Shown here: positions 33,167-42,133 of the stretch, piece by piece
How the letters are laid out: each line of letters begins with the position of its first letter
Position numbering within the stretch: the stretch's first letter is position 1
Source of the DNA: Planctomycetota bacterium
GTDB lineage: Bacteria > Planctomycetota > MHYJ01 > WSZJ01 > JACPWG01
Length of the DNA: 64,000 nt
Assembly (NCBI GenBank): GCA_016197205.1
Contig: JACPWG010000142.1
Location: 100,537-164,536, forward strand
Direction: 5' to 3'
Position numbers and translations under genes: made by a program
The notes under the pieces: model-generated
What the model saw: the letters and a program-made list of their open reading frames with translations, nothing else
Databases searched by the model: none
What the model was told of the DNA's origin: nothing

Positions 33167-35329
33167 TTACTTCCACCTCTCCTCGACGTGCTCCTCCTCC
33201 CAGCGGCGGAGACGGCGTCGCAACTCGGCTTCGACCGGGAGCCCGCGGCCGGCGAGGTCCTCCTGCTGGCCGGGATCCTTCGCCAGGTCGAAGAGCTTCA
33301 CCACCTCGCCGTTCCGCGTCGGGATCGCCACGAGCTTCCAGCGGTCCGTCCGAATCGCACGCTCTTTCGTGCGGCTCACCCAGGCCCGCGCCTCCTCCCG
33401 CAGCACCAGGTTGTGGTCGTAGTCGGGATCGATGCTCACCATCCGGTCGAGGCGCGGCAGCTCCACAGGCTCCACGCCCGGCGTCTTGCGCTGAAAGAGC
33501 AGGTACGACGTCTCGCCGTGAAACACCAGGCCCAGGTCCTCGACGGCCCCGGTCAGGTACGGTCGCAGCGTCACCCCTTCCATCGTCCCGGGGATCGGCA
33601 GCCCTGCAAAATCGAGCAGGGTGGGCGCAAGATCGATCGAACGCACGAGCCGCTCCACGACGCGCGGGGCCAGGCCGGGCACCCGCAGCACGAAGGGGAC
33701 GCGGTTTTCCTGGTCCCCCCCGAGAAACGTCACCCCATGCCCGACATTCACCCCGGGCTCGTAGAGGTCGTCACCGTGGTCGGAGGTCACGGCCACGAGG
33801 GTGTTCGCGTCGAGCCCGAGTCGCGCCAGCTCGTCCAGCACGTCCCCCGCGCAATCGTCGAAGCTCCGCACGCAGCCGTCGTACAGGTCCACCGTCCGCC
33901 GCATGTCCGCCTCCGTCGGCACGAAATCGGACTTTCCCTGGATGAACTTGTCGATCGCGAAATTCAGGCGGTACTGGAACGGCCCGTCGTACGCCGGATC
34001 GCAGAAGAGGTCGTGGTACGCGTCGTAGCAGGAGTACGGCAGGTGCGTGGAGGAGAGAAAGCAAACCAGGAAGAACGGCCGCTCCTCCGCGGCGAATGCG
34101 CGGAGCCGACGCCGCACGCGGCCGACGATGTCCTGGGGGGACGTGAACTTCGCCGAGTCCCGCAGCGCCGGATAGAGGTGGTGCCCCAGGTCGGAGTGGA
34201 AATACCACGGAAGCACGAGGTGTCCGCGCACGGTCGCGTCGAGGACCGCGGCCGCGAAGTTTTGCCAGTCCGTGGCCTCGACCTCGTCGAAGCCGAAGTC
34301 GGCGAGGTGGAAAATGGAGGCGCACCAGTCCCCGAGGACCGCCGTGCGGTACCCGGCGCCGCGAAACAAGACCGGGAGGAGCGGCGATCGGGCCGTCAAC
34401 GCGTCCATCTCCGCTCGCGCGGGGAACATCTGGCGTATGCCGTGCGTATGCGGGTACTGCGCGGTCAGGAACGAGACCCACGACTCCAGCGTGGAGGCCA
34501 CGGGGACGTAGGCCTGACGAAAGTTCACCGCCTTCTTTGCCCACGCGTCGAGGCGGGGCGATGTCGGTCGCGCATAGCCGTTCATGCCCAGGTGGTCGGC
34601 GCGGAGCGAGTCCGACGCCAGGATGAGGACGTTGGGCCGCGCGCGCCCGCCGCCGCTCCCCTCCGGCGACCGGCCGTCGCGACCGTGCGCGGGGCGGGCC
34701 GCCACGGCGGCGACCGCGAGCCCAAGGGCGAGGGCGACCGCCGCGCCGGCGACGCGGGCGCACCGCAGCCGCGCGGGAGGCGCCAGACGCCTGCAGGCGC
34801 GGGCGAGTCCGACGCCGTACCACGCAAGCGAAGCCGCCCCCCCGACGCCTAGCAAGGCGAGGCACACAGCCGGCGCGAGAGCCCTCTGTCCCCACCACGG
34901 CAGGTGCTGCCAGAGCCACTTGTAGGCGTTGCCGACCGGGCCATCGATGAACTGGGGGTGCAACTGGTAGAACCGGAACGCGGCCACGCCATGGAGGGAG
35001 GTCAGGGCGAGAAGGAATGCGGCCGCGATGCGACCCGTATTCCAGCCGCGCGTGCGGAGCGCGGCGACGAGCGGGTAGAGCAGGACCGCGGCGGCCGCGG
35101 CCAGGAGCGCGTAGAGGGGGAGCACGCCGGCGTTGACGCGGAGGGTGAAGCCGACATGCTCCTCGCGCGCGGCGCGGGCAAAGTCGTTGTCGAGCTCGCG
35201 CGTGAAGCGGTAGAGCCCGAACAGGCAGAGGAGGAAGCAGGCGAAGTGGAAACCCACCGAGAGGCCGACCACGAGCGTGACCGGAGCACCGGGCGATGCG
35301 CGGGGGGCCTCGGGAGCGGGGGCGGGCAT
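33167..35329 (-). CDS. Membrane-anchored sulfatase-fold enzyme, Thr nucleophile
   Basis: 720 aa. Residues 15-230 contain several hydrophobic segments (LVVGLSVGFHFACFLLCLFG, ALLAAAAAVLLYPLVAAL, and further ones), then an alkaline-phosphatase-superfamily domain: ILASDSLRADHLGMNGY (metal Asp pair), LTAQYPHTHGI, TSDHGDDLYEPG and NVGHGVT. The usual Cys/Ser-x-Pro-x-Arg formylglycine site is missing; the matching position reads VASTLESW, so a Thr nucleophile is plausible, as in LtaS-type phosphoglycerol transferases. Hydrolysis or transfer of a phospho- or sulfo-group at the outer membrane face is likely. GGAGAAG precedes ATG 35329. Confidence 0.85.
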   Translation of the reverse strand: MPAPAPEAPRASPGAPVTLVVGLSVGFHFACFLLCLFGLYRFTRELDNDFARAAREEHVGFTLRVNAGVLPLYALLAAAAAVLLYPLVAALRTRGWNTGRIAAAFLLALTSLHGVAAFRFYQLHPQFIDGPVGNAYKWLWQHLPWWGQRALAPAVCLALLGVGGAASLAWYGVGLARACRRLAPPARLRCARVAGAAVALALGLAVAAVAARPAHGRDGRSPEGSGGGRARPNVLILASDSLRADHLGMNGYARPTSPRLDAWAKKAVNFRQAYVPVASTLESWVSFLTAQYPHTHGIRQMFPARAEMDALTARSPLLPVLFRGAGYRTAVLGDWCASIFHLADFGFDEVEATDWQNFAAAVLDATVRGHLVLPWYFHSDLGHHLYPALRDSAKFTSPQDIVGRVRRRLRAFAAEERPFFLVCFLSSTHLPYSCYDAYHDLFCDPAYDGPFQYRLNFAIDKFIQGKSDFVPTEADMRRTVDLYDGCVRSFDDCAGDVLDELARLGLDANTLVAVTSDHGDDLYEPGVNVGHGVTFLGGDQENRVPFVLRVPGLAPRVVERLVRSIDLAPTLLDFAGLPIPGTMEGVTLRPYLTGAVEDLGLVFHGETSYLLFQRKTPGVEPVELPRLDRMVSIDPDYDHNLVLREEARAWVSRTKERAIRTDRWKLVAIPTRNGEVVKLFDLAKDPGQQEDLAGRGLPVEAELRRRLRRWEEEHVEERWK

Positions 35330-35436
35330 TTTCTTCTCCGTTCGAGCGGGCGGGGGACGAAGGCGTGCGAAGGGGACGTCCCGGCCGTCCGGACGGCGCT
35401 TGCGGGGGGCTGTCCGGAGTCGCAAGAAAAACAACA

Positions 35437-35679
35437 GCCCGAACTGAGGCTAAACTCGACCGACGGCGGCAAATCGCGAGATCATGGCTCCGCGTCCCAG
35501 CTCGACGGGGGCGAAATTTGAAATTTCGAAATTCGGCCCGGCCGTGTGGGTCGAATGCGAGACTTTTACACAGAGACGCGGAGACGCAGAGGCCGGGCGC
35601 TGAGTCCACGGTCCTCTACCGGCGATGATCCCCGGCAGCGCACGGAGAGGTCGATTTTAGCTTCACTTCGGCTTGTTGA
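35437..35679 (+). repeat. 240-bp dispersed repeat, copy A
   Basis: One of four same-orientation copies in this window (others at 36873, 44498 and 47431). It begins with ACCCGAACTGAGGCTA-like words, carries GGGCGAAATTTGAAATT, then a core of about 39 bases identical in all copies (ACACAGAGACGCGGAGACG and onward), and ends TTCACTTCGGCTTGTTGA. No ORF is conserved among copies. The gap 35330-35754 contains only this and a tRNA promoter. Confidence 0.9.
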
Positions 35680-35695
35680 AGAAAAAAGGATCGGA

Positions 35696-35725
35696 TTGAC
35701 GGGGGGGGAATCGGCGTACTAGAAT
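35696..35725 (+). promoter_or_regulatory. Promoter of tRNA-Val
   Basis: TTGACG (35696-35701), 18-base spacer, TAGAAT (35720-35725), 30 bases before the mature tRNA 5' end. One of several N18 promoters in this window. Confidence 0.72.
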
Positions 35726-35754
35726 GTCGCCGCGGTGAAGCGCCGGGGGGGCGC

Positions 35755-35828
35755 GGGCGATTAGCTCAGTTGGTTAGAGCGGCTGCCTTACACGCAGCAG
35801 GTCGTGGGTTCGAGTCCCTCATCGCCCA
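35755..35828 (+). tRNA. tRNA-Val(TAC)
   Basis: 74 bases. Acceptor GGGCGAT/ATCGCCC plus discriminator A, D-loop AGCTCAGTTGGTTAGAGC, anticodon loop CTTACAC (anticodon TAC), T-loop GGTTCGAGTCC. CCA is not encoded, unlike the two tRNA-Ser genes here. Confidence 0.96.
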
Positions 35829-35848
35829 TCCCCGCCGGCGCGGGCGGC

Positions 35849-36691
35849 TCAACGGACCGGTTCGCGGGGAGGCGGGGCCGCCTGCCCGGGTGCGGCATCG
35901 GGCTTCTTCCCTCCCGACGGCCCCTCCGCCTTCGGAGGGGTTTCGCCCGGGGGCGCGTCCGCGGTCGCAGGCTTCGCGACGGACAGCCCGGCCAGCCCTT
36001 CATAGACCCGTTTCGCGAGCCCGTTCACCGCCTCGCGCAGCGCGAGGCTCGCGTTGTCCGACGCGGTCTCGAGCAGGCGCTGCTTTTCCGTGAAGTCGGA
36101 CTTGCAGTCCCCCTCCCACACCGTCTCGCCCGTCCGGGCGTCGACCAGCCGGACCTCCGCAAGCTCCACCTTCCCTCCCCCGTCGTTTCCGAGGACCACG
36201 CCCGCCGCCGTGCCGTAGAGGCCGGCGGGCAGCAGGATGAGGGACCGCAGGAGGTTCAGCTCCCGCCAGCCGGAGAAGTGCTTGACCTTCGCGGTGAGGA
36301 CGAGATCCACGCCCGCGGGCGTGGTACCGGGCAGCAGGCCTCGGCGGGCCGCCTCGGCCCAATCCAGGTCCAGGTAGCTGCACTCCTGGAACACGTGCGT
36401 CATGCCGAGCTGCTCGGCCGTCGCCCGCGCCATCGCGATCGGCACCGCCTCGTCGTACATCTTGTCATGCGTGTAGTCGTAGGACTTGAGGTACGAGTGG
36501 ACGTGGTCGCGTTCCTCGACCGGCCGGCCGTCCACGAACCGGGTCACCGCGACGCTCACGGGAAGCGGGTCGTGGGTGCGCCAGATGTGCCCGGGATCGT
36601 CCACGGTGACCGACCCGGAGCAGCCGGCCGTGCCCAGCACGCCGAGCGCAAAAAAAAGGAGCAACGCCTTGCCCGAGGGGCTGGCACGCAT
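35849..36691 (-). CDS. Lipoprotein of unknown function
   Basis: 280 aa. A lipoprotein signal peptide ends in the lipobox GTAGC (near residue 24). The body includes PLPVSVAVTRFVDGRPVEERD, AEQLGMTHVFQECSY and DLVLTAKVKHFSG, then a hydrophobic segment (LLRSLILLPAGLYGTAAGVVLG) and VRLVDARTGETVWEGD. This pattern (a parameter read from VDARTGE with a mixed beta domain) is seen in outer-membrane assembly or CsgG-like lipoproteins, but I cannot assign a family. The C-terminal 45 residues are Pro/Ala rich. Anchored in an outer membrane or cell envelope. Confidence 0.75.
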   Translation of the reverse strand: MRASPSGKALLLFFALGVLGTAGCSGSVTVDDPGHIWRTHDPLPVSVAVTRFVDGRPVEERDHVHSYLKSYDYTHDKMYDEAVPIAMARATAEQLGMTHVFQECSYLDLDWAEAARRGLLPGTTPAGVDLVLTAKVKHFSGWRELNLLRSLILLPAGLYGTAAGVVLGNDGGGKVELAEVRLVDARTGETVWEGDCKSDFTEKQRLLETASDNASLALREAVNGLAKRVYEGLAGLSVAKPATADAPPGETPPKAEGPSGGKKPDAAPGQAAPPPREPVR

Positions 36692-36837
36692 GTGGAACGC
36701 CTCGCATTCACCCGTGCTACCCGTACGCCTTCGTCCGGTCGGTAGGCACGGCTGGGTGTCGGTTCGGAACGGCGCGGAAGAGCGGGGTCAAACCGCCGCA
36801 AAAGCAGCGCGCGGTCGACGACGGTGCTGGGCTTCGT

Positions 36838-37108
36838 GGGCACGGCAGCGCCGTGCCCCTACGGAACGCAACGACCCGAACAAAGGCTAAACGCGACCGA
36901 GGGCGGCAGGTGGCTAGGTCAGGGCTCCGCGTCCCAACCAGCCGCGGGCGAAATTTGAAATTCGGACCGGCCGTGTGGGTCGAATGCGGGACTTTTACAC
37001 AGAGACGCGGAGACGCAGAGGCCGGGCGCTGAGAGCACCCTCCTCTACCGGCGATCCTCGCCGGCAACGCACGGAGTGATCGATTTTAGCTTCGTTGCGG
37101 CTTGTTGA
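36838..37108. repeat. 240-bp dispersed repeat, copy B, with adjacent REP-like palindrome
   Basis: Copy B spans 36873-37108 and shares the core identical to copies A, C and D, with more changes at its start. A 21-base REP-like palindrome (36838-36858) adjoins its left edge. It occupies most of the 36692-37174 gap between two leftward genes. No gene is supported. Confidence 0.85.
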
Positions 37109-37174
37109 CGGAAAGAGCCCATCAGCCAGGTCACGCGGGTTGGACCGCGGCCGAAAACGGCGACGGCCCGCCGG

Positions 37175-37564
37175 CTATTTCAGGACCTGCGCGGCCTTTT
37201 CGATATCGCTGACGCGCAGATAGAGCAGGCCTCGCTCTCCGGCGACGCCCGCGCTCCCATAGGCATAGTCGATGTTGATGCCGGTCTTGCCCAGCTTAAG
37301 GGCGACGTCGCGAAGCAGGCCGGGCCGGTTGGTCAACTCCAGGGCGATCATCTCCGTCTCGAGCACCAGGGTCCCGCGTTCTCCGAACACGTGCAGGGCC
37401 TTTTCCGGATCGTCCACGACGATGCGCAGCACCGCGTGGTCCATCGTGTCCGACACGGTCAGGGCCTCAATGTTGATCTTGTGCTCGGCGAGCAGGCTCG
37501 CCAGATTGCCGAGCATGCCCGGTCGATTCTCCATGAACACCGAGAGCTGCTTGACGACTTTCAC
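37175..37564 (-). CDS. Tandem ACT-domain protein
   Basis: 129 aa with two ACT domains, small amino-acid-binding regulators. First: KQLSVFMENRPGMLGNLASL, with the DNLASL-like helix; second: EMIALELTNRPGLLRDVALK and GINIDYAYGS. GTG 37564 is preceded by AGGAGG with 5-base spacing, which fits better than the ATG far upstream at 37711. Stand-alone ACT proteins of this size often sit beside amino-acid metabolic genes, but none is next to it here. Probable function: effector binding; partner unknown. Confidence 0.88.
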   Translation of the reverse strand: MKVVKQLSVFMENRPGMLGNLASLLAEHKINIEALTVSDTMDHAVLRIVVDDPEKALHVFGERGTLVLETEMIALELTNRPGLLRDVALKLGKTGINIDYAYGSAGVAGERGLLYLRVSDIEKAAQVLK

Positions 37565-37701
37565 GGCTCCTCCTCGGTTCGTCTCACTTGGGCGCGCTCC
37601 GGCGAACGCCACGTCGGGAGCGGCTCGGTACCGCTCCACGGAAGTCGGTGGCCCATAGGCGAAGGCAAGTTTGGCCGCCCGCGACGCGCGCGAGCGAAGG
37701 C

Positions 37702-37797
37702 ATGCCTTCATTCAAAAATTCGCTGAAGGCCGAAGACGTTGAAGCTATCAAAGCTTATGTCATCAGCCGAAGAAATGATTTGACTGCGAAGAAGTGA
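37702..37797 (+). pseudogene. Fragment resembling the C-terminus of a cytochrome c domain
   Basis: A 31-codon + strand frame, MPSFKNSLKAEDVEAIKAYV then ISRRNDLTAKK-stop, closely resembles the last helix of cytochrome c domains in PQQ-dependent dehydrogenases (MPxFxxxLSxEDVEAIxAYV). No heme motif or upstream part is present. Local GC is much lower than nearby. It lies antisense to the end of the HATPase-STAS gene. Chance resemblance cannot be excluded. Confidence 0.45.
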
Positions 37798-38574
37798 CTC
37801 CAAATATCCGAACTGTTGACGATTGTAGTAGGCGACGAACGCCCCGATCACGATGCTCGACATGTACTCGACCGCGGCGAGATCGAGCACGAGCGAGGCG
37901 CTGCGCGCCAACGCCTCGTCGAAGCACCCGCGCAGCCCGGCCAGGTTGTCGTCGGAGAGCCGCGGCGCGAGCACCTCGACGACCGCGATCCCGTCCACGA
38001 GCTCGGTCCGTGCCACCGCCGTCGGGGCGGAACGGGTCGGGGCGGCGGCCTCGATCGCGGAGAGCGGGAACTCCAACGGCACCGCGTGCTCCGCCCCCTC
38101 CAGCTCGGGCGCCGGCGCCGGGACGGGCACGTCGGCCCCCCGCTTGCGCAGGAGCAGGACCTCGGTCCCCTTCGCCGAGTACACCAGCTCGTCCAGGTAG
38201 TGCTCGAGGATGGGAATGCCGCGACCCGATTCCTTCATCAGGTCTTCCTCGCTGTCCCCCGTGCGGATCGACTTCGCGTCGAAGCCGTCCCCCTCGTCGG
38301 AGAGCAGCAGCCCCCAACGTGTCGCGTCGGCGAAGAGCCGCGCCCGAATCTTTTTTTCGGGGTTGAGCCGATTGCCGTGCACCATCGCGTTCGTGATGGC
38401 CTCGTCCAGGCAGAGTTCCGTCGCGTTCCGGTCGGCCGTCGAGACCAGCCCGCGGGACCACAGCTCGTTCGCGAGCCGGAAAATGAGCGGGGCCTTGAAG
38501 CCCAGCACCGAATTCACGCTCTGGTCGAGGAGCAGCTCGCCGAACGGCGTCAGCTCGGTCTCGGATACCCGCAT
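37708..38574 (-). CDS. Anti-sigma-type HATPase fused to STAS domain
   Basis: 288 aa. The first 150 residues are an RsbW/SpoIIAB-like ATPase: N-box CLDEAITNAMVHGN, G1 DEGDGFD, G2 SGRGIPIL. A short Pro/Ala linker follows, then a STAS domain (TELVDGIAVVEVL, ARSASLVLDLAAVEYMSS). Such fusions work in partner-switching control of sigma factors. GGAGGGGAG precedes ATG 38574. Odd: the last 35 residues (QQFGYLESLLRSQ onward) are encoded by AT-rich DNA that on the other strand reads like a cytochrome c tail, so the native STAS end may have been replaced. See the fragment at 37702-37797. Confidence 0.82.
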   Translation of the reverse strand: MRVSETELTPFGELLLDQSVNSVLGFKAPLIFRLANELWSRGLVSTADRNATELCLDEAITNAMVHGNRLNPEKKIRARLFADATRWGLLLSDEGDGFDAKSIRTGDSEEDLMKESGRGIPILEHYLDELVYSAKGTEVLLLRKRGADVPVPAPAPELEGAEHAVPLEFPLSAIEAAAPTRSAPTAVARTELVDGIAVVEVLAPRLSDDNLAGLRGCFDEALARSASLVLDLAAVEYMSSIVIGAFVAYYNRQQFGYLESLLRSQIISSADDISFDSFNVFGLQRIFE

Positions 38575-38735
38575 GGGGTCTCCCCTCCGTCAGGCCTGGG
38601 GGCCGCTTTCGTGCCTGGTGTTCGTCGGGCAACCGCGCGACCGCGCCGCCCTTCTCCGCGGCAGGTTCGCGCCGCGCCGCAGGTCGCCGGGGCCTCGGCG
38701 CTCCGTCCCGTTCGGGACTCCCGGGCCCGGACAAT

Positions 38736-39827
38736 CTACGTGCCGCCCTTGTTCGGGTCGAACGGGATCCCCGCCACCTTGAACTTCTCGAGGAGGTCGT
38801 TCCGGTCCACGACCTTGGAGTACGCCTCCGCGGGGTCCACGGTGCCCGCCATCACATGTTTCAGGACCGCGTCGTTCAGGAGCACCATGCCCACCCGTCC
38901 CCCGACCTGCATCGAAGACGGGATCTGGTGGGTCTTCCCTTCCCGGATGTTGTTCGAAATCCCCGGGGTCACGACCAGCACTTCCAGCGCGGCGACCCGC
39001 CCCTTCGGCCTTTTTTTCAGAAGCGTCTGCGCGACCACGCCCTTCAGGCTCGAGGCCAGCATGGTGCGGATCTGCTCGTGCTGGTCCGCCGGGAACTGGT
39101 CGATGATCCGATCGACCGTGGAGGCGGCCGTGTTGGTGTGCAACGTGCCGAAGACCAGGTGGCCCGTTTCGGCGGTTTCAATGGCGATGTGCGTCGTCTC
39201 CAGGTCGCGCATTTCGCCCACCAGCACCACATCCGGGTCTTCGCGGAGCGCGGCCCGCAGCGCCCGGGCGAAGCTGTTCGTATGGGCATGCACCTCGCGC
39301 TGGTTCACGAGGCAGTTCTTGTTGGGATGCACGAACTCGATCGGATCTTCGATGGTGATGATGTGGTCACGCCGGGACTTGTTGATGAGGTCGATCATCG
39401 CGGCCAGCGTCGTGGACTTGCCGGACCCCGTCGGCCCGGTGACGAGCACCAGGCCCTTGGGGAGGTGGCAGAAGTACCGCACGGACTCCGGCAGGTTGAG
39501 CTGATCCGCCGAAAGGATCTCGGTGGGGATCACCCGCAGCACCGCGCCGACGCCGTGCCGGTCGCGAAAGACGTTGACCCGGAACCGCGCGACGCCCGGC
39601 AGGTCGTACGCGAAGTCGGTGTCGTTGCACTCCGCGAATTCCTGCTTGTTCCGCTCGGGCGCGATCTCGAAGATCAGCCGTTCGGTGTCCGCGGGCTTGA
39701 AGGGCTCCATCGCGACCCCGGCGATGCTCCCGTGCAGCCGGAAGGTGAGCCGGGAGCCGGGGGAGAGGTGGAGGTCGCTGCCCTCCTGGGCCCGGAGAAA
39801 GCTGAGGAACTTGTCGATCTCGGCCAA
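38736..39827 (-). CDS. PilT-type twitching ATPase
   Basis: 363 aa, AAA-type retraction ATPase of type IV pili. Contains GSDLHLSPGS at the start, Walker A GPTGSGKST near 130, Asp-box (IEDPIEFVH), Walker B VLVGEMRD, His box GHLVFGTLHTNTA and the PilT C-terminal NNIREGKTHQIPSSMQ. The start is a TTG at 39827; N-terminal residues from it match the family, and no ATG fits. It follows the M48 gene by 6 bases on the same strand. Pilin genes are about 13 kb away. Confidence 0.92.
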   Translation of the reverse strand: MAEIDKFLSFLRAQEGSDLHLSPGSRLTFRLHGSIAGVAMEPFKPADTERLIFEIAPERNKQEFAECNDTDFAYDLPGVARFRVNVFRDRHGVGAVLRVIPTEILSADQLNLPESVRYFCHLPKGLVLVTGPTGSGKSTTLAAMIDLINKSRRDHIITIEDPIEFVHPNKNCLVNQREVHAHTNSFARALRAALREDPDVVLVGEMRDLETTHIAIETAETGHLVFGTLHTNTAASTVDRIIDQFPADQHEQIRTMLASSLKGVVAQTLLKKRPKGRVAALEVLVVTPGISNNIREGKTHQIPSSMQVGGRVGMVLLNDAVLKHVMAGTVDPAEAYSKVVDRNDLLEKFKVAGIPFDPNKGGT

Positions 39828-39833
39828 GCGGGC

Positions 39834-41918
39834 CTACACCTTCTTTTCCTGGGACCGCATCTGGTTGAAGAGCCAAGCCGCGTACTCGTTCATGCGCTTC
39901 TCGACTTCGGGGAAGTCCTGGAAGAGCCACACGGCCGAGATCCGCTCCTCCTCGGGCTCCGGCGGGAGGGAACGCAGGAAGGCCAGCCGCTCGCCGAACG
40001 AGGGGCGGGACGTGGCCAAGCCCGTCGCGCGCTGGCCGAGGAGCTCGTCGAGGACCTTCTTTCGGAAGTCCAGCCCGATCACTTCGCCCCGGAAGACCCG
40101 GTACGACTGCGTGAACACGCCGGCCGGGATCGTCTGGGTCTGGCCGGAACGGATCTTGGCGGCGTAATTGTTGAAAATCACGGATTCCGTCGTCATGCGG
40201 ACGAGGAGCTTCGCGAAGGCCTCCCCGCCGACCATGAGCGCCGCGTCGTTGTCGTTCACGAACTCCGCCATCCGCTCGCGGACCTTCTCCATCTGGATAT
40301 AGAAATTGAGCACGGCGCTGCTGTACCAGAACACGGGATTGCCCCAGGGGATCTGCTTGCGCAGCTCGGTCACGACGCGGCTCAACGTGTTCTTCAGGTG
40401 GAGCGAGATCGACTCGAGCGGGTTGTTCGTCCGGCCCAGGTGCCCAAGCTCATGGCCGACGGTGGCCCGGAACTCGTCCACCGTCAGCAGGTTGATCGTG
40501 GGGAACGCGATGCAGAGGATCCGCTCCCCGGGTAGCAGCCCGAAGAGGCGCGGCACTTCGTAGGCGCTCGACATCCCGGCGAGGACCAGGTAGACCCGCT
40601 CGGGGACGCGCGTGCGGATGCGGCTGCTGGCGCCTCGGACGAACATGTGGAGGCGCGGATGTCGTTTCAGGTCGATCTCGAGGCCCGGCTCCGGCATCTC
40701 GGGCATGCGAAGGCCGATCAGGAGCGCCTGCGCCACGGTGCCCATGAAGAGCATCGCGAAGATGAATGCGAGCGCCACCCACTGGGGGTAGCTGCCGATG
40801 TAGCGCATCGCCACGAGGTAAAGGAGCGAAAGCAGCACGATGACCGCGGTCACCAGGCTCAGCAGGTAGACCGTCCCCACCATCGCGTTCGCAAAGCAGC
40901 GCAACGGATACAGCGTGAGCTGGCTCGGGTTCGGCGGACGGGCGGCCGGGTCCGCGATGGCCGGGATCGCCAGCTCCTCGTCGTGCGCCATGACCGGCGC
41001 GGCCTCGGCCATCCGTTCGAGGTCGTCCATGTCGGGAAGCACAAGCCCCCCGGCCCCGCCCGAATAGTCCTGGCCTCCCGGGGTCCGCGCATCCAGCGCG
41101 TCCTCCGAACCCGCGGCGTCCGCCGGGGTCGCCATCGCGGCCGCCGTCAGGATCGACTGCTTCGCGGCTTGCTCGCCCAGGTCCGGGTTCGCGAAGCTCG
41201 CGGGTGTCGGTGGCTGCAAGGCCTCGCGGACGGCCTCGTTCCCGGTGATCGCGGTGAAGCCGCGCGGGGTGGCCCGGGTGGGGGGAAGCGCGGCCGCCGA
41301 CGAAGGGGAGGACGGCGGCACAGGGGGCGCGCCCAGGGTCCCTGGGCCGGCGGGCGCCGGAGTCGCTCGCGAAGGCGTCACGATGGGCTTGGGCGGAGCG
41401 GTCGCGCCCGCCGGGGACGTCATCACGACGCCCGCCGCCGCGCTCGCGGGGGAGCCGGCCGACTGAACGCCCGGCGCGGAACCGGGAACGATCACGCTCG
41501 GCTGCACCCCGACCGGCGCGGCCCCGGGCACGGCGGGCGTGGACTTCGCCCCGAAGCGGACATGGACCTTCGTGACGCCTGACGGACCCGGCGCGGCCGC
41601 GGCCGCGGGTGCCGGCGAGCCCGCAGCGGGCGGCGTCGGACGCAACGTCGTCCGGGCGACGATCGGGCGCGGAACGACCGTGGCGGGGGGGGCCCCCGGA
41701 GCACCGGTGGGTGAGGACTGGCCGGTCGGCGTGGGACGGAGCGTCGTGCGCGCGACGACCGGGCTGGGGACCGCGGCGGAGGCTGCAGCGGACGCGGGAG
41801 CGGCCGAGGCGTCCGTGACGAGGGGATATAGCCGGAGGCAGCTCGGGCACTTCAGGAATTTCACGCCCGGCCGCTCCTGGAGCGGCACGCCGCATTTCGG
41901 ACAGTTCGGAACTGGCAT
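39834..41918 (-). CDS. Zinc-ribbon, membrane M48 metalloprotease
   Basis: 694 aa. Zinc ribbon CPKCGVPL...FLKCPSCLRLYP at residues 6-33, then a Pro/Ala/Thr-rich linker of about 280 residues. Two membrane segments follow (near 342-370 and 379-402), then a peptidase domain with GHELGHLGR near 487 and a second metal-binding Asn/Asp region. This is the M48 (HtpX/Ste24-like) fold, expected to process or degrade membrane proteins. GGAG precedes ATG 41918, and a promoter is found at 42011-42040. Probably co-transcribed with the PilT-type ATPase. Confidence 0.88.
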   Translation of the reverse strand: MPVPNCPKCGVPLQERPGVKFLKCPSCLRLYPLVTDASAAPASAAASAAVPSPVVARTTLRPTPTGQSSPTGAPGAPPATVVPRPIVARTTLRPTPPAAGSPAPAAAAAPGPSGVTKVHVRFGAKSTPAVPGAAPVGVQPSVIVPGSAPGVQSAGSPASAAAGVVMTSPAGATAPPKPIVTPSRATPAPAGPGTLGAPPVPPSSPSSAAALPPTRATPRGFTAITGNEAVREALQPPTPASFANPDLGEQAAKQSILTAAAMATPADAAGSEDALDARTPGGQDYSGGAGGLVLPDMDDLERMAEAAPVMAHDEELAIPAIADPAARPPNPSQLTLYPLRCFANAMVGTVYLLSLVTAVIVLLSLLYLVAMRYIGSYPQWVALAFIFAMLFMGTVAQALLIGLRMPEMPEPGLEIDLKRHPRLHMFVRGASSRIRTRVPERVYLVLAGMSSAYEVPRLFGLLPGERILCIAFPTINLLTVDEFRATVGHELGHLGRTNNPLESISLHLKNTLSRVVTELRKQIPWGNPVFWYSSAVLNFYIQMEKVRERMAEFVNDNDAALMVGGEAFAKLLVRMTTESVIFNNYAAKIRSGQTQTIPAGVFTQSYRVFRGEVIGLDFRKKVLDELLGQRATGLATSRPSFGERLAFLRSLPPEPEEERISAVWLFQDFPEVEKRMNEYAAWLFNQMRSQEKKV

Positions 41919-42010
41919 CAACCGGCTCCAAGCCTGGTCATTCGGATCGGCTGCGCGCCTCGGCAATCGACGGTTTCCGCAGGCTGGGAAGGACCCTCTC
42001 CCGACTCGCT

Positions 42011-42040
42011 ATCGTACCTGAACAAGCTGCATCCGGTCAA
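42011..42040 (-). promoter_or_regulatory. Promoter of the M48-PilT unit
   Basis: On the minus strand TTGACC (42040-42035), 18-base spacer, TACGAT (42016-42011). Expected start about 85 bases upstream of the ATG. Confidence 0.6.
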
Positions 42041-42133
42041 GCATTCTGAGGTCGCGGGCGTCCCATCGCCTGTCAGGCCACAGGAGCTGCACGTTGTTTT
42101 TTTTTGCGGGCTCTGACCGGCAGGCGTGAAGCC

